Assembly (NCBI GenBank): GCA_964571235.1
Contig: CAZNAI010000004.1
Coordinates: 124,001-188,000 of the forward strand
Reading direction: 5' to 3'
DNA: 64,000 bases
DNA from: JACRAV01 sp964571235
GTDB taxonomy: Bacteria; Zixibacteria; MSB-5A5; GN15; FEB-12
Below are positions 51,901-60,018 of the stretch, piece after piece (within the stretch, counting starts at the first letter, position 1; each line of letters begins with the position of its first letter). The notes under the pieces were generated by a model, which saw nothing but the letters and a program-made list of their open reading frames with translations, made no database searches and was not told where the DNA came from. The translations under genes and the position numbers were made by a program.

Positions 51901-53106
51901 GAGCCGGAAGGCGAAAATGTCTTGCAGGCCGTTGGCTGAGTTGTCATACGCGGCCTGATTCGGAAAATCAGTTGAAACAGTGTACCCCACTACGGTGGCT
52001 TGACCTGACGGTGTCACGGCAATCTTAGAGACGCGGTCGTCATTGGAGCCGCCGACAAACGTACTGTAGATAATCGTTGAACCGTTCGGCGAGATTTTAG
52101 TAACGAAGGCGTCGAAACTCCCATTGGTGCTTGGATCAAACGCACCCACAATTGGAAAGTTTGCAGACGATGTATATCCGGCCAGGTAAACATAGCCGGC
52201 GGTATCAACCGCGACGCCGGTAGCGTAATCATCGGATGCGCCGCCAAGAAGAGAGGAAAAAGACAGAACCGGATCGATCAAAGTTGGCAGTGTCGGGTCG
52301 TAGTTTTTCCCGAGCTTGAACCGAACCGCCTTGTCGCTGACCAGCAGGTATTCACTGGAGATTTCGCGGTCGACGCCGTTGTCGCGCTGTGTGACGCGCG
52401 GCGCACGTTCGACCAGCGTCCCCCAGTCGGTGCTGACCAAGAGTGCGCCGGAAGGATCGACAGACAGCGAATTGACACCGTCAAAGCGGAGCGAAATCTG
52501 GCTCGGGTCGATCCCCGGTTTCACTGCGAAATCGTATTCGAGGTGGTCGTCGGCGCCACGATAAATCAAGTCGATACCGGGATAGATGTCGCGATAAGTG
52601 ATCGCTGAGTAGGCAGAAATGCCGGTTCGCCAGGTCGCCGATGTAGAGCCCAGCAGATAATTGAACTTGCCGGCGTGAGCGCTGTTTCCCTCCGCGATTG
52701 CATCGGTGTTGGCTCCTTCTATGGAGACAGAATAGACCAGCGATTGGCGCGAAATGCCGGCGTCTTTTGAAAAGATATTGTTGGATCGGGGATCAAGCGG
52801 ATCAATTTGTGAAATAGCATCCGGCGTTTTTCGCGATAACTGGAAGATGACTTGATCGGCTGTGAACCAGACGGATGCCCCGCCAATATCAGAGCGAAAC
52901 TTTACCTTGTCGATCCACTGGCCGTGGTTCTCAACAAAGGTAAGCGGAAGGCTGGCAAATCCGCGGACATCCTCGCCTTCTCTACTGCTGTTTATCGATT
53001 GTTTATCGGGCAGATCTCTTTTGCTGTACGCAGGTCTTGCGATCACCGCGAGGGCGATCAATGAAAAGACGAACGTCGCTCGGAACACGAAGCTGTTCAC
53101 AGGCAT
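48946..53106 (-). CDS. SBBP-repeat protein with degenerate alpha/beta-hydrolase domain and dockerin
   Basis: GGAGAG lies 9 nt before the ATG. The 1,386-residue protein is exported (signal about 1-28). After an N-terminal FVENHGQW module, about 60-280, it has a run of beta-propeller-related SBBP repeats (about 285-730) with units such as DTAGYVYLAGYTSS and FVTKISPNGSTIIYSTFVGG. An Ig-like domain follows, then an alpha/beta-hydrolase domain (about 830-1,060) opening with PIVMVHGMASDS and YDFIGHGMGGLIVRRYLG. In active lipases the latter reads GHSxGG; here the nucleophile Ser is Gly923 (codon at 50338-50340), so the domain is probably inactive. A final dockerin (about 1,315-1,386) has SIDIADLSRLIDYLYIS. 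Partner binding is the likely role. Confidence 0.85.
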   Translation of the reverse strand: MPVNSFVFRATFVFSLIALAVIARPAYSKRDLPDKQSINSSREGEDVRGFASLPLTFVENHGQWIDKVKFRSDIGGASVWFTADQVIFQLSRKTPDAISQIDPLDPRSNNIFSKDAGISRQSLVYSVSIEGANTDAIAEGNSAHAGKFNYLLGSTSATWRTGISAYSAITYRDIYPGIDLIYRGADDHLEYDFAVKPGIDPSQISLRFDGVNSLSVDPSGALLVSTDWGTLVERAPRVTQRDNGVDREISSEYLLVSDKAVRFKLGKNYDPTLPTLIDPVLSFSSLLGGASDDYATGVAVDTAGYVYLAGYTSSANFPIVGAFDPSTNGSFDAFVTKISPNGSTIIYSTFVGGSNDDRVSKIAVTPSGQATVVGYTVSTDFPNQAAYDNSANGLQDIFAFRLSSAGNSLLYSTYLGGSSDDRGYDVAIDASERAYIAGETNSSDIPTPSGYDGIKNSGFDAYIARLSANGSSLEYGTYLGGNSSEGALGIAVDNSNIAYVTGYTTSPDFPMASAYDPSHNFDYDVFVSKLSANGGSLVYSTFLGGTGTEWATSIALDGSNNMYITGLTTSNLYPTINAYDNSFAAVFDAFVTKIAASGSTLSYSTYLGASGAEQGLAITVDPLDEAVVVGFTNSSTFPTKDAVRPLYTGLEDMFITKFNSAGNQLAFSTFLGGSDDDEALGVTCDVTGNVIVAGFTVSTGFPLAAAMDSTANGGVDVAFAKISDAGVQPHIALSPTALTFDAEFNTATPAGKTFTISNSQAGSSTLKWYCVPDQSWINVSHDSGQTDFRTITVTMNTTGLSPGVHTGHVSVSSPNADNSPQVVDISYEVWNPVYPIVMVHGMASDSLVWNTMKTSLASDGFAYIWRVALDPCGAASEANYTTSARWLFEGNALKLATAVSTKFNALPANIKTRVRGYDFIGHGMGGLIVRRYLGKSDMDSWTPVTARNVIMLGTPNDGLGLLGDKTKLNQCTGPATAEQHTRRMLVFNSYYADISGVNYYSIYGSTGCSSSGTILPGCGGWKLLASRFLECANDGSIPASSATGQKDLYVDRYNKSYDAGVCYASLPTSNTVYTSLVRPILQGTAPAPGGDISPVQPQIGFQFDSTVSAGATATGNFPVESNSSMTIMLLASDANAKFSITSPGSVVFDSTSTLPDSSVIFVTDSLGIRGLYIQSAASGTWQWTVNTSGASSAVKISIVQSIENSVKINRIQNLVYPLTGDTLRLLVTARSGGTPITGLSVSATPIYNDSTFGSSFSLLDNGTSGDSANADGVYGKKIVSADSGLVRYNISVTGTGPLGILSRKLSAAIYVSGTACKCGNIDGSFDGSIDIADLSRLIDYLYISFSPLGCRFASNVDGSLDGGVDIADLSHLIAFLYLTGPPPSCF

Positions 53107-53180
53107 GCGGGCGGCTCTCCGAACAAACGAGTGACTGTTTTTACGGATCGGCTGGACAGTGTCAGTACGTAACTCATACG

Positions 53181-53209
53181 AATATAGGCAGATGGCCGCA
53201 CGCTGTCAA
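53181..53209 (-). promoter_or_regulatory. Consensus sigma-70-type promoter of the SBBP/dockerin gene
   Basis: On the minus strand TTGACA (53209-53204) and TATATT (53186-53181) are separated by exactly 17 bp. Transcription would start near 53173, about 65 nt before the ATG. Confidence 0.75.
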
Positions 53210-53336
53210 GTTATTACCGCCGAGGACTCAGATTCACAGGTCCAAATTCTCCATATGGTCGGTACCTGCTTTTGCGGGCAGGTGAAATATCGTTTATTGC
53301 TTTTGAATGTATAATATCGGAAGTTTGACCAATATT

Positions 53337-53993
53337 ATGAGTATGTCTCAAATGCGCTTAGCCATCACTATTGCGATAGTTTTCACATGCGCAGTCAGTT
53401 CAGTACTCTCTGGAAAACCGATGGGAAAGCGAGAGTGGGAACGTCTTTCCCGTCCGCCGCACGACTCAGTTCAAGCGAGAGATACTCGAATATGGTTTGG
53501 ACCGCAGTATCAAGGGAAATGCCGCACTCAAATTGAGATACTTGATTCGTCGAAATCGGTCGTGCGCCACATCACCGACGAAATGCTCGGAAAGGGATAC
53601 TACAATCTGTATTGGGACAAGAAAGATGACTCCGGCCAGTTTGTTCCGAAAGGCCTCTACTATTATAGGATTCAGTCCGGATGTATGCCTGAGCTGTTGC
53701 GGAAGCTATGGGCATCGTACCGTCCCTTTGAACGGGTGGTTCGGATGACGATAGATACTGCCGATCTGGAGGCGTCGGCGACCATTGTGGTGGACACTCC
53801 CGCGGCGCGGCTTTCACTCGATGTCTTTGGGCTTGCGGGCCAGTTGATCGACAGTCTTTGCCCCGACACGGTCCTCCATGCTGGTAGTCACCGGATCGTC
53901 TGGCGGCCGTCGTTCCACGCCGCTCTGGGCGAGTATTACTTGCGAATGAAAGTTGAAGATTACATAACGGAAGAAAAGATCCGATTACGATGA
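53337..53993 (+). CDS. Exported protein with FlgD-Ig-like domain
   Basis: A TATAAT at 53310-53315 lies inside the longer frame (start 53307), so the ATG at 53337 is preferred; nearby ATGs at 53343 and 53352 are alternatives and no strong ribosome site is present. The ~218-residue protein has a signal peptide (LAITIAIVFTCAVSSVLSG) and two beta-sandwich parts. The first has TQIEILDSSKSVVRHI, GYYNLYWDKKDDSGQFV and GLYYYRI, the FlgD/T9SS-type Ig pattern; the second (about 135-215) repeats the theme in LDVFGLAGQLIDSL and GSHRIVWRPSF. The next gene overlaps its stop as ATGA. A sorting or scaffold role is possible but unproven. Confidence 0.7.
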   Translation: MSMSQMRLAITIAIVFTCAVSSVLSGKPMGKREWERLSRPPHDSVQARDTRIWFGPQYQGKCRTQIEILDSSKSVVRHITDEMLGKGYYNLYWDKKDDSGQFVPKGLYYYRIQSGCMPELLRKLWASYRPFERVVRMTIDTADLEASATIVVDTPAARLSLDVFGLAGQLIDSLCPDTVLHAGSHRIVWRPSFHAALGEYYLRMKVEDYITEEKIRLR

Positions 53994-54490
53994 AGTCACA
54001 ATTTCTGATAAGTGTTCTATTGATTGCGTTGTTCTATAGCGGATGCAACAAGCATCGAGTTGAGGACAAAGTCATGGTTGGCTCCGAGGAGCGTTCGGGC
54101 GTTGTTGAGATGACTCCGCCGGAATTGGAAGTTGTCTGGGTTGACCCAACAGTTGTTTCCAGCGACCAGTATATGACTCTTATAAGGGCAGATCGACTCG
54201 ACTCGGTTCAATTACCTCAGGGGGAAATTGTCACTGCTCCCGCGCCAGCAATCGCCTTTGATATTGTTGACAAACCCTGCCTGACCTCGATTCGCATGCT
54301 CGATTCAAGAGGGACAGTACTTCAATCACTGTTGACCAAAACTCTTCCGTCGGGGCACTACAAGTTGACTCTGCACAAACCGCCGCCGGCGGCCAATCCG
54401 AATATTCCATACAATTACTCTCTTGAGGCAGTCTACTGCGGCCAGACCAAAATGGAACGCATTACCTCCGGCTGGACAGGACGACACTAA
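53990..54490 (+). CDS. Small lipoprotein with FlgD-like strand pattern
   Basis: The start overlaps the upstream stop by 4 nt (ATGA), so the pair is translationally coupled. The 166-residue product has a lipoprotein signal (ALFYSGC, Cys at about residue 19). The C-terminal part (LTSIRMLDSRGTVLQSLL, LPSGHYKLTLHKP, NYSLEAVYCG) echoes the FlgD-type Ig pattern of the upstream protein, so the two may be diverged duplicates that form a complex at the outer membrane. It has no recognised family. Confidence 0.7.
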   Translation: MKSQFLISVLLIALFYSGCNKHRVEDKVMVGSEERSGVVEMTPPELEVVWVDPTVVSSDQYMTLIRADRLDSVQLPQGEIVTAPAPAIAFDIVDKPCLTSIRMLDSRGTVLQSLLTKTLPSGHYKLTLHKPPPAANPNIPYNYSLEAVYCGQTKMERITSGWTGRH

Positions 54491-54649
54491 GTCGATTTAC
54501 GCTATTCGCCAACCTGTGCATCGATAGAACACCGATTCTTCTTCAGTATTGGTGATCCCCGCCGATAATGATTGAGAGCAGATGATAGCCGTATGGCTGT
54601 CAGATCTGATTTCAACGGAAGGTGAACTGCGACTCCAAAGGGAGTAAAC

Positions 54650-56020
54650 ATGCCGACGATTTTAGTGGTCGACGACAAAGACTCGATGCGAAATATGCTC
54701 ACCGAGACGCTTTCGGGGGAGGGGTATCGCGTAGATACGGCCACCGACGGGAAGCGGGCGCTCGACTTGATCCGCAACAAAGCGTACGATCTGGTGCTTA
54801 CGGATCTTAAGATGCCGGAGTCCGACGGTTTGTCGGTGCTCTCAGGCGCCAAACAAGTGGACAACGAGACGCCGGTCATCATGATGACCGCGTATGGCAC
54901 TATCGAAGACGCCGTGCAGGCGATGAAGCTCGGGGCGTACGATTTTATCACCAAGCCATTCGACACCGAACATCTCTGCGTGCTGGTCAACCGGGCACTT
55001 GAAAATCGCCGGATGGTCGAAGAAAACTCTTTGCTCCGCGAACAACTGCTTGCCGACCACGGGGTCGCCAACATCATCGGAAAAAGCGAGAAGATGATCG
55101 AGCTGTGCAACCTGGTCCAGAAGGTTGCCAAGAGCGATGCCTCGGTGCTACTGCAGGGAGAATCCGGCACGGGTAAAGAACTGTTTGCGCGGGCAATTCA
55201 TCAATTGTCCAATCGCCAGCAAAGGCCGTATATCGCGATCAATTGCGCCGCGATTCCGAGTGAACTTTTGGAAAACGAACTGTTCGGCTCGGAAAAAGGG
55301 GCTTTCACGGGGGCACACGCCCGCAAGATGGGAAAGTTTGAGATCGCCTCAACGGGTACGATCTTCTTAGACGAAATCGGCGATATGGATATTTCGCTCC
55401 AGGCGAAACTTCTGCGCGTGCTACAGCAAAAGAATTTCGAGAGACTCGGCGGGACCAAGACAGTCGATGTCGATGTGCGCATTATCGCGGCCTCGAATAT
55501 GGATTTGAATCAGCTCATCAAAGAGAAGAGATTCAGAGAAGATTTGTTTTATCGCCTGTCGGTTTTCCCGCTGGTCATTCCGCCGCTCCGTGAGCGAACC
55601 GACGACATTCAGGCGATCGGTGAGTATTTCATCGAGAAATATTGCCGCGAGTTGAAAAAGCCTGTGAAACAGCTTTCGAAAGAAGCCTCCGACCTGCTCG
55701 CCAAATATCACTGGCCGGGGAATGTCCGCGAGCTTGAGAATACTATAGAGAGAGCGGTAATTCTGGCCGAGGGGAAAAAGATCGGGCCGGAACATTTGGC
55801 GGTGCGTCTGCAACGGACCGAGGATATCCAGCTTCGCGATGGCGCGGGCTTAAAAGAGATCGGCGCCCACGCACAGGCGATGGCCGAAAAGTCGACCATT
55901 TTGCGGGTACTGCGTCAGGTTCGCGGCAACAAGCGCAAGGCGGCGCAGGTGCTGAAGATCGACTACACGACGCTTTTCGATAAGATCAAGAAATACGAGA
56001 TCGAGCAGGAGCTGGCGTAG
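54650..56020 (+). CDS. NtrC-family sigma-54-dependent response regulator
   Basis: The 456-residue protein has a receiver domain (about residues 3-118; phospho-Asp D52 in VLTDLKMP, K102 in ITKPF), a sigma-54 AAA+ domain (about 140-375) with Walker A GESGTGKE (170-177), the RpoN-contact loop GAFTGA (217-222), IFLDEIGDM, and RLSVFPLVIPPLRER, and a C-terminal Fis-type helix-turn-helix (about 415-450, GNKRKAAQVLKIDYTTLFDKIKK). All key residues are intact. It would activate RpoN promoters from an upstream enhancer. No sensor kinase adjoins it. It could be the activator of the two PEP-CTERM promoters in this window, but no sequence evidence ties them. Confidence 0.95.
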   Translation: MPTILVVDDKDSMRNMLTETLSGEGYRVDTATDGKRALDLIRNKAYDLVLTDLKMPESDGLSVLSGAKQVDNETPVIMMTAYGTIEDAVQAMKLGAYDFITKPFDTEHLCVLVNRALENRRMVEENSLLREQLLADHGVANIIGKSEKMIELCNLVQKVAKSDASVLLQGESGTGKELFARAIHQLSNRQQRPYIAINCAAIPSELLENELFGSEKGAFTGAHARKMGKFEIASTGTIFLDEIGDMDISLQAKLLRVLQQKNFERLGGTKTVDVDVRIIAASNMDLNQLIKEKRFREDLFYRLSVFPLVIPPLRERTDDIQAIGEYFIEKYCRELKKPVKQLSKEASDLLAKYHWPGNVRELENTIERAVILAEGKKIGPEHLAVRLQRTEDIQLRDGAGLKEIGAHAQAMAEKSTILRVLRQVRGNKRKAAQVLKIDYTTLFDKIKKYEIEQELA

Positions 56021-56048
56021 TTTTTGCCGGGGTGGGGATGCACGATAG

Positions 56049-56077
56049 CGCCGCTCTCGAAAGAGGGCGGCGTTTTT
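56049..56077 (+). terminator. Rho-independent terminator of the NtrC-type regulator
   Basis: CGCCGCTCTC-gaaa-GAGGGCGGCG (one G-U pair) followed by TTTTT begins 29 bases after the stop codon. Confidence 0.85.
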
Positions 56078-56087
56078 GTGGACGGCA

Positions 56088-56103
56088 CCAGACATATGTC
56101 TGG
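56088..56103. repeat. Perfect 16-bp palindrome CCAGACATATGTCTGG
   Basis: A perfect palindrome with no loop sits just after the terminator. It may be an edge of the repeat cluster or a protein-binding site. Confidence 0.5.
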
Positions 56104-56154
56104 ACCTTGGGGCTTCGCCGTTTTGCATTGAGGGGAGTGGCAAGTGAAACGCCT

Positions 56155-56233
56155 CGTAGGTCAATCCCGTCTTCGGGGTTGACATGTTGTATTGGGAAGA
56201 AGATGTCACCCGCGAAGACGCGAGTGACCTACG
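56155..56233. repeat. Inverted-repeat element A (CGTAGGTCA ends)
   Basis: CGTAGGTCA at 56155-56163 and TGACCTACG at 56225-56233 form 9-bp ends. Inside are two small hairpins: AATCCCG/CGGGGTT at 56163-56180 (with G-U) and CGCG-AAGA-CGCG at 56211-56222. Confidence 0.55.
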
Positions 56234-56253
56234 ATTGATGCAACAGTATCCAT

Positions 56254-56360
56254 GTAGGGTGGAACCCGAGCGCTCTGCGCGAAGTGGTTCCGCCTTCTTT
56301 GTGTGATCGAAATGGCAGAACCGCGTCGCGACGCCAAGCGTCGCTCGGGTTCTTCCCTAC
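56254..56360. repeat. Inverted-repeat element B (GTAGGG-type ends)
   Basis: GTAGGGTGGAACCCGAGCG at 56254-56272 pairs with CGCTCGGGTTCTTCCCTAC at 56342-56360, 17 of 19 positions. A CGACGC-caa-GCGTCG hairpin lies inside. The element is 107 bp with no coding capacity, as for a miniature inverted-repeat element. Confidence 0.65.
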
Positions 56361-56455
56361 AGGAGGCTACACCCCCTAAATTCAAGTTGACATTCTGCCG
56401 ATTCTATGAGTTATATTTGCGACAACATTCGAAGGTCTTGTGATGTTCTTTGTGG

Positions 56456-56510
56456 GTCGAAATCCCTTGCCCCCCGCAGGGGGGTTCCGCCGAAGGCGGA
56501 AGGATTCGAC
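56456..56510. repeat. Inverted-repeat element C with two internal hairpins
   Basis: GTCGAAATCC and GGATTCGAC form the ends (one unpaired A). Inside are CCCCCC-gca-GGGGGG (56470-56484) and TTCCGCC-gaa-GGCGGAA (56485-56501). Confidence 0.6.
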
Positions 56511-56586
56511 AGAATAATTGGCCAGGTGACAGGTCGGCCGTGGGCCTTCTGCCGCACCTGGCGTTTTTGTAGGTGAATTGCCGATT

Positions 56587-57114
56587 ATGACAACGTCGAA
56601 CGGTTCGCTCATCAATCGCAATGTCCTGATGCTCAATCAGAATTACGAGCCGCTTACTGTTTGCTCGGCCCGACGGGCCATCGTATTGCTTTTTCAAGGG
56701 AAAGCCGAGATGATCGAGACAGCCGACGGTCTCAAACTGCACACGGTGCGCACCGAGTTCCGGCTACCGTCGGTGGTGCGGCTGTCGCAATACAAACGGG
56801 TTCCGTACAAACGAATCATGCTGACCCGCAAGAATGTGATTTTACGCGACGGTCACCGGTGCCAGTACTGCGGCTCGACCCGCGGGCCGATGACGGTCGA
56901 TCATATTATTCCGAAGACGAAACGTGGGGCGGATATCTGGGAGAACATGGTGTGCGCGTGCGTGGACTGCAATAATCGTAAGGGGGACCGGACCCCTGAG
57001 CAGGCCGGCATGACACTCCGTAAGAAACCGGGGCATCCCAGCCATATCAGTTTTATCCAGCGGTATATTGGGGTAAGTGACAACCGGTGGCGGCAGTATT
57101 TGTTTATGGATTGA
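56587..57114 (+). CDS. HNH endonuclease family protein
   Basis: The ATG at 56587 is taken as start, though AGGTGA is rather far (12 nt) and an in-frame TTG at 56578 is possible. The 175-residue protein is the widespread stand-alone HNH type: N-terminal VLMLNQNYEPLTVCSARRAIVL, then CQYCGSTRGPMTVDHIIPKTKRG and CVDCNNRKGDRTPEQAGM, giving the two CxxC zinc pairs and the catalytic DH plus N of the HNH fold. The gene is common in many phyla and not tied to a mobile intron here. The protease gene starts immediately after its stop. Confidence 0.92.
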   Translation: MTTSNGSLINRNVLMLNQNYEPLTVCSARRAIVLLFQGKAEMIETADGLKLHTVRTEFRLPSVVRLSQYKRVPYKRIMLTRKNVILRDGHRCQYCGSTRGPMTVDHIIPKTKRGADIWENMVCACVDCNNRKGDRTPEQAGMTLRKKPGHPSHISFIQRYIGVSDNRWRQYLFMD

Positions 57115-58446
57115 GTGGGGCTGACTATTTTCACACAGTATTTGGGTTTCATTTCGAGGTCAAGAGGCATCGTATTGTTCCTCGCGTTCCTCTTGTGTGC
57201 CTCTATCGCAAGAGTCGGTGCGCAAGAGCTGACGACCACACTTACCGATCAACAGCGCAACGCAATTGCGGATTTGGTTGAACAACACTATTGGCAACCG
57301 GTAAGCCGTGACAGTGTTCTCAAAGTGCTGTCGATTGGTGGGCTGGATTTGCTGGATCAATACTCCAGTTATCTCTCTCCGGTGGAATGGTCCGAATTCA
57401 AAGTGAATTTGGGCGGGTCATTCGGCGGAATAGGCATCTTCATCGACCAGGATTCTGCTACTCGACAATTTTTTGTGGGTGGCGTATTTCGAAACTCTCC
57501 TGCTCATCGGGCCGGCATAAGGACAAGAGATCAAATCGCGCGAGTGGATGGTGTGTCGGTGCATGGACTCTCGATCGACGAAGTATTTCCCAAACTGCGT
57601 GGAGTTGTTGGCTCTACGGTAAGAGTTGATATGGTACGCGAGGCAAGTGATTCGCTCACATTCACATTTCAGCGCGAAGAGATTACTACTCCGAGTGTGC
57701 GTGGCGCCCAACTTATGGAAAGTTCGGACCGTCAATTCCTGCTCGAAGGAACTGAGGATATTGGGTACGTCCGCATCACAAACTTTTCCCGTACGACCGC
57801 GGCTGATATGGACAGCGCACTGGCGGCAATCGCCCGGCTCAAAGTGCGCGGGTTGATTCTGGATATTCGTGGAAATATCGGCGGACTCATGAAGGCGGCG
57901 CTGGCGGTTGCCGATATGTTTCTGGATTCGACGGTAATGATAACGGTGAAGGAGCGGACAGAGCCGGATGATGTCCGGCTGGCAACACGCGGCGTACAAT
58001 GCGCTCTCCCTGTGGCTTTATTGGTGGACGACAGCACGGTGTCCTCAGCAGAGATATTCGCATCGGCTATCCAGGACAACCATCGGGCAGTAGTGATCGG
58101 GAGATGCTCATTTGGCAAGGGGATGATCCAACAGTTGTTTCCCCTTCCCGATAGCGCTTCGGGAATCAAGCTGACAATAGCCCAATATGTTCGGCCTTCG
58201 GGTCGACCTATCGAACGGCATTTGCACGGCTTCGACCCCGCACAAGGGGGGATTTGCCCCGATTCCGGGATGAGCTTTGACGACTCGCTTGAGGTTGTCG
58301 CGAGGGAATCAGCGGCGATCATTCACGCGGACGGACTTTGGGAGTTTGCGGATATCGAGATTCCCAAAGCGTCGGCCGCCACCGACAGGGTGATTGCAAG
58401 GGCTTGTGAGTATCTAAGGAATCTGAAAATTGAAGGCGATCGGTAG
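57115..58446 (+). CDS. S41-family C-terminal processing peptidase
   Basis: The GTG start directly follows the stop of the HNH gene. The 443-residue product has a signal peptide (to about residue 37), a PDZ domain (about 95-185, GGSFGGIGIFIDQD and SPAHRAGIRTRDQIARVDG) and the S41 protease domain (about 190-400). The Ser-Lys dyad is S310 in DDSTVSSAEIFASAI and K335 in RCSFGKGMIQ; VALLVDDSTVSSAE and IQDNHRAVVIG are typical. The usual substrate-recognition part is shorter than in CtpA. It acts in the periplasm and trims or degrades envelope proteins. Confidence 0.93.
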   Translation: MGLTIFTQYLGFISRSRGIVLFLAFLLCASIARVGAQELTTTLTDQQRNAIADLVEQHYWQPVSRDSVLKVLSIGGLDLLDQYSSYLSPVEWSEFKVNLGGSFGGIGIFIDQDSATRQFFVGGVFRNSPAHRAGIRTRDQIARVDGVSVHGLSIDEVFPKLRGVVGSTVRVDMVREASDSLTFTFQREEITTPSVRGAQLMESSDRQFLLEGTEDIGYVRITNFSRTTAADMDSALAAIARLKVRGLILDIRGNIGGLMKAALAVADMFLDSTVMITVKERTEPDDVRLATRGVQCALPVALLVDDSTVSSAEIFASAIQDNHRAVVIGRCSFGKGMIQQLFPLPDSASGIKLTIAQYVRPSGRPIERHLHGFDPAQGGICPDSGMSFDDSLEVVARESAAIIHADGLWEFADIEIPKASAATDRVIARACEYLRNLKIEGDR

Positions 58447-58531
58447 TCTTGTTTCGTTTGGCGATCCAACTGCTAGAGTAGAATTTGTTTATGGATTAGC
58501 AGGGGGCGGGATTTACATGCTGACAGGAAGA

Positions 58532-59554
58532 CTATTTAAGTAACCCCTTAGACTTGATTTCTTGATAATACTCAAGAATCACTTCTATAGGAATTACGAA
58601 CGCCATATTGTAGGTCTGATCGGGTACAGCGACAAGACCCCCCAAATATTTTTGTGCCCTCTTCCCCGAATCGCGAAGGTCTTTGGATTCGCCAAGAAAG
58701 ATGGTGGAATCACTATTGGTGGAAACTACTGGTAGCGTAGAGTCTTGAAAATGGCCTCCGATTATTCCCAGAAGCTTTCGTTCGGTATAGAAGATGATAT
58801 CTTCTCCGTCTTCGCCAATCTTCTGAGACACAGTGAAGACGGGGCCACCGCTATTCCCACCCAAGGATACACCATCAATTAATATAGTACCGGCCATTAG
58901 TTTACGAATTCCACGATAGCTTAAGTTCTCTCTTAGAACGGCGGAAATCGTGCCACTCCTACACAACGGCGGTGTGAAGACCCCCGAGAAAATACCCTTG
59001 TCGCGCATCGGATAACCGTAATAGAGCACATCTGTCCCACATTTGATTTTGTCAAAGCCTAACATTTCGGATCGCTTTATTGGGTAGATGCTGTCTCGCA
59101 TGGACTTTCGCTCTATCGGGATAAGCGCGAAATCCGAGTCATCACTACTTGGCACAAATGCCGTTCGACTTCTTGAAATCATACAGATAGGCTCACTATA
59201 GCTAACACTAGAGTCACTGAAGTGTTGGAAGGATCGGAAAGTAATTCGAAATGAATCGGCAGTTGCACGCCAAACATGTCTATTCGTTAATAAGAAAACG
59301 AATCTACTTGCAGAATCGAGGTCTGCCAACACCCCGGACGCCGTCAATCTTCTATCTGGTTGGTCGTTGCGAATGCCTTCGATTAGAGCGACGGCCCTGA
59401 ATTGGTTTTCAGAATTCGAAATGTATCTGTCTAAGTCAATCGCTTCTACTACTCGAGTTCCGAAGCAAGTGATTGAAGTTGTGATTAGGAATGCCGTCAG
59501 CAATCTGGCCATCTGAAGCAATCTCCTCAATTTCGTGTCTGAAAACAACTTCAT
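58532..59554 (-). CDS. Trypsin-like serine protease
   Basis: The 340-residue protein starts with a hydrophobic export segment (about residues 14-38, LLTAFLITTSITCFGTRVVEA). It has an S1-type catalytic set: H93 in LLTNRHVWRA, D141 in DDSDFALIPIE and S235 in LGGNSGGPVF. The part before the His is short and no PDZ domain follows, so it is unlike HtrA/DegP. It may be a secreted or membrane-tethered protease. A small membrane protein gene lies 62 nt upstream on the same strand, and the upstream ribosome site is weak. Confidence 0.85.
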   Translation of the reverse strand: MKLFSDTKLRRLLQMARLLTAFLITTSITCFGTRVVEAIDLDRYISNSENQFRAVALIEGIRNDQPDRRLTASGVLADLDSASRFVFLLTNRHVWRATADSFRITFRSFQHFSDSSVSYSEPICMISRSRTAFVPSSDDSDFALIPIERKSMRDSIYPIKRSEMLGFDKIKCGTDVLYYGYPMRDKGIFSGVFTPPLCRSGTISAVLRENLSYRGIRKLMAGTILIDGVSLGGNSGGPVFTVSQKIGEDGEDIIFYTERKLLGIIGGHFQDSTLPVVSTNSDSTIFLGESKDLRDSGKRAQKYLGGLVAVPDQTYNMAFVIPIEVILEYYQEIKSKGLLK

Positions 59555-59616
59555 GGAAAATAGGATAAAATCCGACGGTCTGCTCGGTCAACAGTTTCCC
59601 GGGTAGTGGGGCAGTT

Positions 59617-59892
59617 TCAATTTGGATTTTTGAAATATAGAATGAGGCCGGATGTAGCGAGGGTAGCCGCAAGTAACTCGCCGAACAGAAGTGGGAAACT
59701 AATTCGGTAATAGAGAGATCCATCAACTGAAAAAAGTAGCCTAAATCCGGCAAAAACCTCAGTTGGGTTATTGTTGGTACCCGCGATCTGGTTCCACGGC
59801 GGAAACATGATTATCGTGAGGACGATAGCCACACCAACAAGAACGACAATTCTCTGATTCCGATTCAATTGAATTACTTCCTCTTGGAGCAT
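59617..59892 (-). CDS. Small membrane protein, two transmembrane helices
   Basis: AAGGG lies 5 nt before the ATG. The 91-residue product has two hydrophobic helices (about residues 15-30, VVLVGVAIVLTIIMF, and 65-86, FPLLFGELLAATLATSGLILYF) joined by a loop with NNNPTEVFAG. It is in the same direction and 62 nt ahead of the trypsin-like gene, so the two may be co-transcribed. No family was recognised. Confidence 0.65.
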   Translation of the reverse strand: MLQEEVIQLNRNQRIVVLVGVAIVLTIIMFPPWNQIAGTNNNPTEVFAGFRLLFSVDGSLYYRISFPLLFGELLAATLATSGLILYFKNPN

Positions 59893-60018
59893 TATAGCCC
59901 TTGATAACTACATTGTCGAGGGTTAATCTTATTTCCTATGGGCGGAATACCTCCCGGTCTGCCCCTTCTCAACTTTCGAAGTTATACGGGTAGACGAGGG
60001 CGTCTGCCGCGCACGAAT

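Larger units (their letters stand above)
56021..56586. other. 566-bp intergenic region with a cluster of inverted-repeat elements
   Basis: No gene is present. After the terminator at 56049-56077 come a 16-bp palindrome (56088-56103) and three inverted-repeat elements at 56155-56233, 56254-56360 and 56456-56510, each with internal hairpins, leading up to the HNH gene. Confidence 0.7.
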
